DNA of 64,000 nucleotides from Novosphingobium kaempferiae (GTDB taxonomy: Bacteria; Pseudomonadota; Alphaproteobacteria; Sphingomonadales; Sphingomonadaceae), in contig NZ_CP089301.1 in the NCBI RefSeq assembly GCF_021227995.1, positions 186,001-250,000 of the forward strand, given 5' to 3'. The notes beneath the pieces are model-generated. The model was not told the origin of the DNA, did no database searches, and worked only from the letters and a program-made list of their open reading frames with translations. Below, piece after piece: positions 48,523 to 56,043 of the stretch. Position 1 is the stretch's first letter, and each line of letters opens with the position of its first letter. A program made the translations under genes and the position numbers.

Positions 48523-49635
48523 ATGCGTATCTTAACCCCTGTCATGGCACTAACGGTCCTGCTGGCCGGCCCTGCGGTTGCGCAGAAAGCCGAGGCACCC
48601 CAGCGTCCGACCGGATATCCGCGCAGCTACGACGCGCTGATCGCCGACGCGCGGACCGAGGGCAAGGTACGCATCTACGCCAACGCCGACCGCGCCGAGA
48701 TGGTGCCGGTGGTGGCGGAGTTCAAACGGCTCTTCCCCGGCGTCGCGGTCTACTACGCCGACATCGGCTCGACCGAGATGTACCAGCGCTACACCCGCGA
48801 GACGCGCGCGAAGCAGTACTCGGCGGACATCGTGTGGTCCTCTGCCATGGACCAGCAGATCAAGCTCATCAACGACGGCTACGCGCAGCAGTACGCCAGC
48901 CCGGAGAAGCCTTCCCTGCCGGAGACGGCGGTGTGGAAGAACATGGGCTTCGGCGTCACTGCGGAGCCGATCGGCTTCGTCTACAACCGCAGGCTGGTGC
49001 CCGACGCGCAGGTTCCGCGCACCCATCAGGGACTGGAGGAACTGCTGCGCCGCCGCCGCGCCGAGTTCTCCGGCAAGGTCGCGACGTTCGATCCGGCCCG
49101 CTCGCACACCGGCTACCTCTATCTCTCGCAGGACTTCCTCGCGACGCGCGACACCCGCTCGCTGGTGGAGGCCATCGGCGCCACCGCGCCGGTGCTGGAG
49201 ACCAGCACGCAGCCGATGCTGGCGGGCGTCGCCTCGGGCAAGCTCGCCATCGCCTACAACGTGATCGGCTCCTACGCGCTGGAGCAGGCACGTCGCAATC
49301 CGCAGATGGGCGTGGTCTTCCCCAAGGATTACACGCTCGTCACCTCGCGCATCGCCTTCATCAGCCGCGATGCGCGCCATCCGGCGGCGGCGCGGCTGTT
49401 CCTCGACTTCCTTCTTTCGCGCGCCGGGCAGGCCCAGCTTGCCCGGCACAGCCTCTGGCCGGTGCGCACCGACGTGCCCGCCCGGCGCCTTCCCGCCCAG
49501 CAGACGCGCGTGGTGCGCGTCGGCCCGCAACTTCTCGTCAATCTGGATCAACTGACCCGGCAGCGGTTCCTGCGCGAATGGAACGCCAGCCTCGCCAAGT
49601 CCACCCAAGGTTCTGGGAGAGAACAAAAACCATGA
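48523..49635 (+). CDS. Periplasmic solute-binding protein without ABC partners
   Basis: The 370-residue protein has a signal peptide (MRILTPVMALTVLLAGPAVA) and a two-lobed type 2 binding fold similar to iron(III)/polyamine-type proteins: EGKVRIYANADRAEMVPVV, VWSSAMDQQIKLINDGYAQ, AIAYNVIGSYALEQARR. No permease or ATPase gene is nearby, so it probably feeds a secondary transporter or the sensor kinase. It overlaps the porin gene by 4 nt and is divergent from the two-component genes. Confidence 0.85.
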   Translation: MRILTPVMALTVLLAGPAVAQKAEAPQRPTGYPRSYDALIADARTEGKVRIYANADRAEMVPVVAEFKRLFPGVAVYYADIGSTEMYQRYTRETRAKQYSADIVWSSAMDQQIKLINDGYAQQYASPEKPSLPETAVWKNMGFGVTAEPIGFVYNRRLVPDAQVPRTHQGLEELLRRRRAEFSGKVATFDPARSHTGYLYLSQDFLATRDTRSLVEAIGATAPVLETSTQPMLAGVASGKLAIAYNVIGSYALEQARRNPQMGVVFPKDYTLVTSRIAFISRDARHPAAARLFLDFLLSRAGQAQLARHSLWPVRTDVPARRLPAQQTRVVRVGPQLLVNLDQLTRQRFLREWNASLAKSTQGSGREQKP

Positions 49636-51116
49636 CACGCTTTCTGATGACCGGCGCCGCCTTCGTGGCGCTGGTGGCCGCCAATCCCGCGCTGGCGCAG
49701 GCCCCTACCCGCGACGAACTTGCCGATCTGGTACGCGCGCAGGCCGCCGAGATCGCCTCGCTGCGCCAGCGCGTCGATGCGCTGGAAGCGGAACGCAAGG
49801 CGCCCGCCGCCGTCGCCGCAGCCCCGCAGCAGAGCGCGCCCGTGCAGGTCGCCGCCGCCGAGCCGCAGCAGGCCCCGCCCGTGGTCGTCACCCAGCCTTA
49901 CGCCCCTCAGCTCCTCCCCCCCGGCCCGGCCGAGCGCGACATCGAGCGCGTGCGCGCCGCCACCGGCGGCACCACCGAATGGGGCCAGGGCCTGCCGGTC
50001 TTCCACTCGGCGGACGGCGTGTTCAGCTTCAAGCCGCGCGGCCGCATCATCACCGACGTCAGCACCACGACGGGTTCGAAGTACGATGGCCGCAACCTGA
50101 CCACCACCGGCATGCGCGCGCTGCGCATGGGCCTTGAAGGCACCGTCGGCACGCACTTCTTCTACCAGTTCGAGAGCGACTTCTCGGAGAACGAGGTCGA
50201 CGTCGTCACCGCCTTCATGGGCTGGCGCAACCGCATCGCGCCGGGCATGGACTACGACGTCCGCATCGGCCACCTGTTCAACGACCGCAGCTTCGAAGGC
50301 TCGACCGGCTCCGACTCGACGCCGTTCCTCGAACGCACCGTCGTCGCCACCGCGATCATCCCGCAGCGTGCCTTCTATGGCCTCGGCATCATGCCGCGCC
50401 TGTTCTGGAAGACCGGCCACGCCTCGCTCACACTCACCGGCGACCGCATCGACGGCGATCAGAGCACGTCCGACAACCGCACCGTCATCGGCCGCGCGCA
50501 CTGGAACCCGATCAAGACCGACCGGCAGGTGCTGCACCTCGGCATCTGGGGCTTCGACGAGCATCTCCAGCCGGGCAAGAACACGCTGACCCGCAACACC
50601 GTGATCGGCGGCCGCTTCAACGGCGCGCTGCGCCTCTCGACCGGCACGCTGGTCGGCGGCACCGGCACCACCGGCTACGGCGTCGAGGTGGGCGGCTACT
50701 CCGGCCCGCTGTGGATCATGGCCGAAGCGGGCGAGCGCCACGCGCGGCTCGACAACGGACGCCCGGACTTCGTGACGCAGGCGTGGAGCCTGTCGGGCGG
50801 CTTCTTCATCACCGGCGACCTGCCGCCCTACAACCCGCGCCTCGGCAGCTTCGGCCAGCCCAAGGTGCTGCGCCCGATCTTCGACGGCGGCCCGGGCGCG
50901 ATCGAGCTGACCGCGCGCTACGAGAACCTCGATTTCAAGGACATCGTCACCCCGTCGCAGGGCTGGGCCGCGACGCTGGGCGTGAACTGGTATCTCAACA
51001 GCTTCACGCGCTTCCAGGTCAACGCGATCCACTGGAGCGCCGAGAACACCGCCGGATCCTTCACCGGCAAGGACGACGGCGAGACCCTTTCGGCCCGCGT
51101 CGGCGTCACCTTCTAA
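49632..51116 (+). CDS. OprO/OprP-type outer-membrane porin
   Basis: The 494-residue protein has a signal peptide (AFVALVAANPALAQA), an N-terminal coiled coil (LADLVRAQAAEIASLRQRVD), a Pro/Gln-rich linker and a 16-strand-type barrel ending in terminal Phe (SARVGVTF). The barrel resembles phosphate-selective porins; in this context an organic anion such as citrate may be the solute. It is translationally coupled to the binding-protein gene. Confidence 0.87.
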   Translation: MTRFLMTGAAFVALVAANPALAQAPTRDELADLVRAQAAEIASLRQRVDALEAERKAPAAVAAAPQQSAPVQVAAAEPQQAPPVVVTQPYAPQLLPPGPAERDIERVRAATGGTTEWGQGLPVFHSADGVFSFKPRGRIITDVSTTTGSKYDGRNLTTTGMRALRMGLEGTVGTHFFYQFESDFSENEVDVVTAFMGWRNRIAPGMDYDVRIGHLFNDRSFEGSTGSDSTPFLERTVVATAIIPQRAFYGLGIMPRLFWKTGHASLTLTGDRIDGDQSTSDNRTVIGRAHWNPIKTDRQVLHLGIWGFDEHLQPGKNTLTRNTVIGGRFNGALRLSTGTLVGGTGTTGYGVEVGGYSGPLWIMAEAGERHARLDNGRPDFVTQAWSLSGGFFITGDLPPYNPRLGSFGQPKVLRPIFDGGPGAIELTARYENLDFKDIVTPSQGWAATLGVNWYLNSFTRFQVNAIHWSAENTAGSFTGKDDGETLSARVGVTF

Positions 51117-51149
51117 TCCTTTCCTTAGAACCATGACCGGGGACCAACA

Positions 51150-52451
51150 ATGAGTCTCGCCCTTATCGGCTTCCTGATGGTGGCCACCTTCATGACGCTC
51201 ATCATGACCAAGCGGATGACCCCGCTGGTCGCGCTGAGCGTCGTGCCCACGATCTTCGCGCTCCTCGCTGGCTTCCATGCGGGGCTCGGCGACATGATGA
51301 TCGACGGCGTCAAGAACCTCGCGCCGACCGGCGTTATGCTGCTGTTCGCGATCCTGTTCTTCAGCACCATGACCGATACCGGCCTGTTCGACCCGCTGGT
51401 CGGCAAGCTGATCCGTCTGGTCCACGGCGACCCGATGCTGATCCTGATCGGCTCGGTCGTGCTCTGCGCTGTGGTCAGCCTCGACGGTGACGGTTCGACC
51501 ACGTACATCATCACGATGGCCGCCATGCTGCCGCTCTACAAGCGATACGACATGAACCGCCTCTACCTCGTCTGCCTGCTCATGGTGACGAGCGGCGTGA
51601 TGAACCTGACGCCGTGGGGCGGCCCGACCGCCCGCGCGGCCAGCGCCCTCAAGCTCGACCCCGCCGCGATGTTCCTGCCGCTGATCCCCGGCATGATCGC
51701 GGGCCTCGCGTTCCTGATCGGCCTTGCCATCTACTTCGGCCGCAAGGAACGCCGCCGGATCGGCAAGGTCGAGAACCTCGCCGCGCTGGAAGCCAGCGAC
51801 CTCGCCGTGTCGCAGTGGCCCGAGGCGCGCCGCCCGAAGATGCTGTGGTTCAACGCCGCGCTCGTCATCGCGCTGCTGGTGCTGCTGGTCTGGGGCGTGC
51901 TGCCGCTGCCGATCCTCATGATGCTGGCCTTCGCCATCGCCATGATCGCCAACTATCCCGACACCAAGTCGCAGAAGGAGCGCATCAGCGCCCATGCGGG
52001 CAACGTCCTCTCGGTCGTCTCGCTGATCTTCGCAGCGGGCATCTTCACCGGCATCCTCTCGGGCACCGGCATGGTCGAGGCGATGAGCAAGGAAGTCGTC
52101 GGCGTGATCCCGCCGGTCCTCGGCCCCTACATGGCGCCGATCACCGCGCTCATCAGCCTGCCCGGCACGTTCTTCATCTCGAACGACGCCTTCTACTTCG
52201 GCATGCTGCCGATCCTCGCGGAAGCCGGCGCGCACTACGGCGTCGAGCCGATGGCCATCGCCCGCGCCTCGCTGATGGGCCAGCCGGTCCACCTGCTGAG
52301 CCCGCTGGTGCCCTCCACCTACCTGCTGGTGAGCCTTGCGGGCGTGGACCTTGCCGACCACCAGAAGTTCACGCTGGTCCCGGCGGCGCTGTGCTGCCTC
52401 GTCATGACCATCGTCGGCATGGCCGTGCTGGCCTTCCCGTTCGTGGGGTGA
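51150..52451 (+). CDS. CitMHS-family citrate:cation symporter
   Basis: The 433-residue protein has about twelve membrane helices with family signatures SLDGDGSTTYIITMAAMLPL and NLTPWGGPTARAASALK, and FFISNDAFYFGMLP in the second half. CitMHS proteins import metal-citrate complexes. It follows the porin by 33 nt, so citrate or a related acid would pass porin, binding protein and symporter in turn. Confidence 0.92.
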   Translation: MSLALIGFLMVATFMTLIMTKRMTPLVALSVVPTIFALLAGFHAGLGDMMIDGVKNLAPTGVMLLFAILFFSTMTDTGLFDPLVGKLIRLVHGDPMLILIGSVVLCAVVSLDGDGSTTYIITMAAMLPLYKRYDMNRLYLVCLLMVTSGVMNLTPWGGPTARAASALKLDPAAMFLPLIPGMIAGLAFLIGLAIYFGRKERRRIGKVENLAALEASDLAVSQWPEARRPKMLWFNAALVIALLVLLVWGVLPLPILMMLAFAIAMIANYPDTKSQKERISAHAGNVLSVVSLIFAAGIFTGILSGTGMVEAMSKEVVGVIPPVLGPYMAPITALISLPGTFFISNDAFYFGMLPILAEAGAHYGVEPMAIARASLMGQPVHLLSPLVPSTYLLVSLAGVDLADHQKFTLVPAALCCLVMTIVGMAVLAFPFVG

Positions 52452-52476
52452 GTGAGGCGTGAATCCTCCCAGTCAT

Positions 52477-52559
52477 CGTCATTGCGAGCATAGCGAAGCA
52501 ATCCAGCGTGCCGACATGTCGCACTGGATTGCCGCGCCCCTGCGGGGCTCGCAATGACG
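52477..52559. repeat. Palindromic repeat, family R1 (copy b)
   Basis: The left arm CGTCATTGCGAGCATAGCGA is followed by AGCAATCCA. The right arm carries an extra small hairpin (GCCCC-TGC-GGGGC) before TCGCAATGACG. The end of the element contains the first possible ATG (52554) of the next gene. Confidence 0.88.
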
Positions 52560-53627
52560 GTGCGAGGGATCATGCGCGAATCCGGCACGCTGGGCGTGAT
52601 CCTACGCTTCCTCGCCGCGCTCTGCGTGGGTGCGGCGGGGGGCTTTCTCTTCTGGACGATCCATGCCCCGCTGCCGTGGGTGCTGGGATCGATGACCGCG
52701 TGCGCGGCGGGCAGCATCGCGCGCCTGCCGATCGCGGCAAGTTCCGCCACGCGCAGGCCGATGTCGGCGGTGCTCGGCGTCGTGCTCGGCAGCTCGTTCC
52801 ATCCCGGCCTCGCCGCGCAGGCCGCGCAGTGGATCGTGCCGATCGCATTGCTGCCCCTGTTCCTGACCAGCGCCGCCGTCGCCTGCGTGATCTACTTCCG
52901 CAAGATCGCGAAGTTCGATCCGCCGACCGCCTACTTCGCCGGGATGCCCGGCGGGATCGCCGAGATGGTCGTCCTCGGCTCCGAGCGCGGGGCGGACGAG
53001 CGCACCATCGGCCTGATCCACGGCGCGCGCATCTTCCTCGTCGTCTTCATCCTCCCCTTCCTCATCCGCCTGTTCGAGGCGGAGACCGGCCACGCCCCGC
53101 TTCCTCCCCAGGTTTCGGGCGTGGCCGACTGGAGCCTGCTACCCTGGGCACTGGGCTGCATGATCCTCGGCTCCGCGCTGGGCCGCACGCTGAAGCTGCC
53201 TGCGTGGCACCTGATGGGGCCGCTGTTCGCGAGCGCCGTCGTCCACCTCACCGGCATGAGCGACTTCCACCTGCCCGCGTGGGCCATCGCCGCCGCGCAA
53301 GTGGGGCTCGGCGCCACCATCGGCTGCCGCTTCGTCGGGCTGGACCTGCCGACGCTGCTGCGTACCCTCATGCTGGCGGCAGGATCGACTGCGATCCTGC
53401 TCGTCATAACCTTCGGCTGGGCATTCGGCATCGGCTGGGCTACCGGGCTCGACCCGGCGCTCGTCACGCTGGCCTATTCGCCCGGCGGTGTGGCGGAGAT
53501 GAGCATGGTCGCCCTCAGCCTCGCGCTGGAGGCGAGCTTCGTCATCGTCCACCACCTCGTCCGCGTGGTTCTGGTCATCATCGGCGCGCCCTTCGCGTTC
53601 AAGTTCATGGGAGCCCCCGATGCCTGA
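52554..53627 (+). CDS. AbrB-family membrane protein
   Basis: The protein of up to 357 residues has about ten hydrophobic segments in two AbrB-duplication halves, with the repeated signatures YFAGMPGGIAEMVVLG and LAYSPGGVAEMSMVAL. The family is annotated as putative transporters or regulators of unknown substrate. The ATG at 52554 lies inside repeat R1b. The ATG at 52572 has GAGGG close upstream and may be the true start. Its end overlaps the ATP-grasp gene by 8 nt. Confidence 0.82.
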   Translation: MTVRGIMRESGTLGVILRFLAALCVGAAGGFLFWTIHAPLPWVLGSMTACAAGSIARLPIAASSATRRPMSAVLGVVLGSSFHPGLAAQAAQWIVPIALLPLFLTSAAVACVIYFRKIAKFDPPTAYFAGMPGGIAEMVVLGSERGADERTIGLIHGARIFLVVFILPFLIRLFEAETGHAPLPPQVSGVADWSLLPWALGCMILGSALGRTLKLPAWHLMGPLFASAVVHLTGMSDFHLPAWAIAAAQVGLGATIGCRFVGLDLPTLLRTLMLAAGSTAILLVITFGWAFGIGWATGLDPALVTLAYSPGGVAEMSMVALSLALEASFVIVHHLVRVVLVIIGAPFAFKFMGAPDA

Positions 53628-54702
53628 TCCCCGGCCCGATCCTTTCGCCGAGAAGATCGCCATCCTCTATCAGGCGATCGAGCCGCCGGTGATCGATGGC
53701 CAGCGCAAGGACGCAAAGCCCGGTGGCTACTCGGACAGCGGCGCGGACATGGGCGTGGCGCTGCGCTCGGTCGGCTGCACGCTGGTGACGCCCGCCGCCG
53801 AGCCGAGCCCGACGAGCGTGTTCGACTGGGTCTGGCCCGATACGCCCGAGGGCATCGACGCCGCGCTGGCGGCGGGCGCAACGCTGCTCTGGGCCAACAC
53901 CGTCGTGTTCGACGGCCACCCCATCGAGGCCGCCAGCCGCCGTGCATGGGTGGTCAGCGCCGATCCGCGCACGATGCAGGAAGTCGACGACAAGGCCGCG
54001 ACCAACGCCCGCCTCTCGGCCGAGGGCCTGCCAGTTGCCGGCTCCTGGGTGGTCGACGGCGCCGCGCCCGACATCGAGGCGCAGCTTGCTGCCTTCGCCG
54101 GGCACCTGCCGCTGGTGGTGAAGCCCCTGCGCGGTCGCGGCAGTCAGGGCGTCAGCGTCGCGCGCAGCCTCGAAGATATGATCGCGAGCACCATGGCCAT
54201 CGTCGAGGGTGGCAAGTTCGGCACAGCGATCATGATCGAGCAGTTCCTGCCGGGGCAGGAGATCACCATCACCGTCATGCCCGCAGCAGCACGAGACGGC
54301 GCAACCGGCCCCTTCGCCCTGCCCCCGGTCCGCCGCTTCGACCAGCATGACGACGTCGCCCCGTACAACGGCGACGTGCCCGTCAGCACCAACAGCGCGG
54401 CAATGACGCCGGAAGAATGCGCCACCCCGGCGATCGTCGCCGTCACCGCCGCCTGCGAGCGGGCCGCCGCGCTCATCGGCATCCGCACCCCGATGCGGAT
54501 CGACTGCCGACAGGACGTGACCGGCGCGTTCCTGCTCTTCGACGTGAACATCAAGCCCAACCTCACCGGCTCCGGACGCCCGGGCCGCGAGGACGAGGAC
54601 AGCCTTTCCACCATCGCCGCTGCCGCTATCGGCTGGCGCTATGCAGACCTGCTCGTCGCGACGATCCGCGGCGCGTGGACCAACAGGGACAATACCGCAT
54701 GA
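53620..54702 (+). CDS. ATP-grasp protein, D-alanine--D-alanine ligase-like
   Basis: The 360-residue protein has ATP-grasp signatures: LPLVVKPLRGRGSQGVSVA (nucleotide-binding Lys and Gly-rich loop), IMIEQFLPGQEITITVMP, and the metal-binding FDVNIKPNLTG. The N-terminal domain differs from true Ddl enzymes, so it probably ligates another carboxylate to an amine or thiol. It overlaps its neighbours on both sides (AbrB by 8 nt, TerC by 4 nt), so the three are co-translated. Confidence 0.8.
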   Translation: MPDPRPDPFAEKIAILYQAIEPPVIDGQRKDAKPGGYSDSGADMGVALRSVGCTLVTPAAEPSPTSVFDWVWPDTPEGIDAALAAGATLLWANTVVFDGHPIEAASRRAWVVSADPRTMQEVDDKAATNARLSAEGLPVAGSWVVDGAAPDIEAQLAAFAGHLPLVVKPLRGRGSQGVSVARSLEDMIASTMAIVEGGKFGTAIMIEQFLPGQEITITVMPAAARDGATGPFALPPVRRFDQHDDVAPYNGDVPVSTNSAAMTPEECATPAIVAVTAACERAAALIGIRTPMRIDCRQDVTGAFLLFDVNIKPNLTGSGRPGREDEDSLSTIAAAAIGWRYADLLVATIRGAWTNRDNTA

Positions 54703-55352
54703 CCGACCTGTGGCAGCACATCGTTGCCGACTTCTCCAACATCGGCTCCCCGGCCGCGCTTTCGGCCTTCGGGCAGGTGGTGCTGATCGACGTGATGCTG
54801 GCCGCCGACAACGCCATCGTCGTCGGCGCGCTTGCCGCCGGCCTGCCCGCCGCGATGCGCCGCAAGGTCATCATGATCGGCGTGCTCGCCGCGCTGGTGC
54901 TGCGCGTCGTCTTCGCGCTGATGGTCAGCCAGCTGATGCAGATCGTCGGCCTCGTCTTCGCGGGCGGCCTGCTGCTGGTCTGGGTGGCGTGGAAGATGTG
55001 GCGTGAACTGCGCGAGGATCCGTCCGACGACGAGCCCGACACCGCGCTCGCCAAGGCCGCGCCGCGCAGCTTCGCCGCCGCCGCGTGGGCCGTCGCCGTC
55101 GCCGACGTCTCCATGAGCATCGACAACGTGCTCGCCGTTGCAGGCGCCGCGCGCGACCATCCGGGCATCCTCGCAGTCGGCCTGATCCTGTCGGTCGCGC
55201 TGATGGGCGTCGCCGCCAACGTGCTGGCGCGCGTGATCGAGCGCTATCGCTGGATCGCCTACATCGGCCTCGCCGTGATCCTGTGGGTTGCGGGCAAGAT
55301 GATCTGGGAAGGCCTCGTCGACCCGTCGCGCGGCATCATTGCCCTGTTTTGA
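54699..55352 (+). CDS. TerC/YjbE-family integral membrane protein
   Basis: The 217-residue protein has about seven hydrophobic segments and the paired TerC motifs LAADNAIVVGALA and MSIDNVLAVAGAA, whose membrane Asp residues are thought to bind metal ions such as manganese. The family is linked to metal efflux and tellurite resistance. The start overlaps the ATP-grasp stop (ATGA). No manganese riboswitch was recognised upstream of the operon. Confidence 0.88.
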   Translation: MTDLWQHIVADFSNIGSPAALSAFGQVVLIDVMLAADNAIVVGALAAGLPAAMRRKVIMIGVLAALVLRVVFALMVSQLMQIVGLVFAGGLLLVWVAWKMWRELREDPSDDEPDTALAKAAPRSFAAAAWAVAVADVSMSIDNVLAVAGAARDHPGILAVGLILSVALMGVAANVLARVIERYRWIAYIGLAVILWVAGKMIWEGLVDPSRGIIALF

Positions 55353-55402
55353 TACAGTGTTTTACGGATTGCATCGTCCGATAATCACTGATCGATGAAC
55401 CG

Positions 55403-55433
55403 AAGGCGGTCCGGCTTGCGTCGGGCCGCCTTT
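55403..55433 (+). terminator. Terminator after the terC-like gene
   Basis: AAGGCGGTCC pairs with GGGCCGCCTT (one G-T pair) across a 10-nt loop and runs into TTT. It ends the CitMHS to TerC operon. Confidence 0.7.
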
Positions 55434-55434
55434 G

Positions 55435-55454
55435 CATTGCATGAACATGCAATG
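55435..55454. promoter_or_regulatory. 20-bp perfect palindrome before the Rrf2 gene
   Basis: CATTGCATGAACATGCAATG has nine-base perfect arms around AA and ends 20 nt before the GTG start. Position and symmetry fit an autoregulatory operator of the Rrf2 regulator. Confidence 0.7.
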
Positions 55455-55474
55455 ATCAAGACCGGCTGCTGTTC

Positions 55475-55927
55475 GTGCAACTGACCCGCTTCACCGACTA
55501 TTCCGTGCGCGTCCTGCTGCACGTCGGCGCGCGGGACGAAGGCGACCTCTCCTCCATCGCCGAGATCGCGCAGACATACGACATCTCGCGCAATCACCTG
55601 ATGAAAGTGGTGCAGGATCTCGGGCAGGCCGGGTTCCTCGATACGGTACGCGGCCGCAACGGCGGGCTGCGGTTGGGCCGCCCGGCCGACGAGATCACCG
55701 TGGGCCAGATCGTCCGCCATACGGAAACCAGCTTCCAGCTCGTCGATTGCACGACCTGCATCGTCGCTCCCGCCTGCACCCTCCCCCGCGTGTTCAACGA
55801 GGCGACGCAGGCGTTCCTTGCGGTGCTGGACCGCTACACGCTGGCCGACGCCCTCGTCCGCCGTGACGACCTGCGCCACATCTTCGGCAACTTCGCACCC
55901 CCTGCCGAACGCCGCGAACTGACCTGA
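55475..55927 (+). CDS. Rrf2-family regulator, NsrR-like
   Basis: The 150-residue protein starts at GTG (MQLTRFTDYSVRVLLHVG), has a winged helix (ISRNHLMKVVQDLGQAGFLD, RGRNGGLRLGRP) and a cysteine cluster VDCTTCIVAPAC. NsrR binds an iron-sulfur cluster and senses nitric oxide. Here the spacing between the first two Cys is two residues instead of the four seen in E. coli NsrR, so the cluster geometry or the signal may differ. Family certain, signal uncertain. Confidence 0.88.
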   Translation: MQLTRFTDYSVRVLLHVGARDEGDLSSIAEIAQTYDISRNHLMKVVQDLGQAGFLDTVRGRNGGLRLGRPADEITVGQIVRHTETSFQLVDCTTCIVAPACTLPRVFNEATQAFLAVLDRYTLADALVRRDDLRHIFGNFAPPAERRELT

Positions 55928-56043
55928 ACCTTACACCGCGACGTTGAATCGCGTGCAATGCCGCATTTGCGAAATTGCACTGGTGGAGCGTGCCTGCCCG
56001 CGATATCCGTATCCCAAAGAATATAGATAGTCAGGGACCATCC

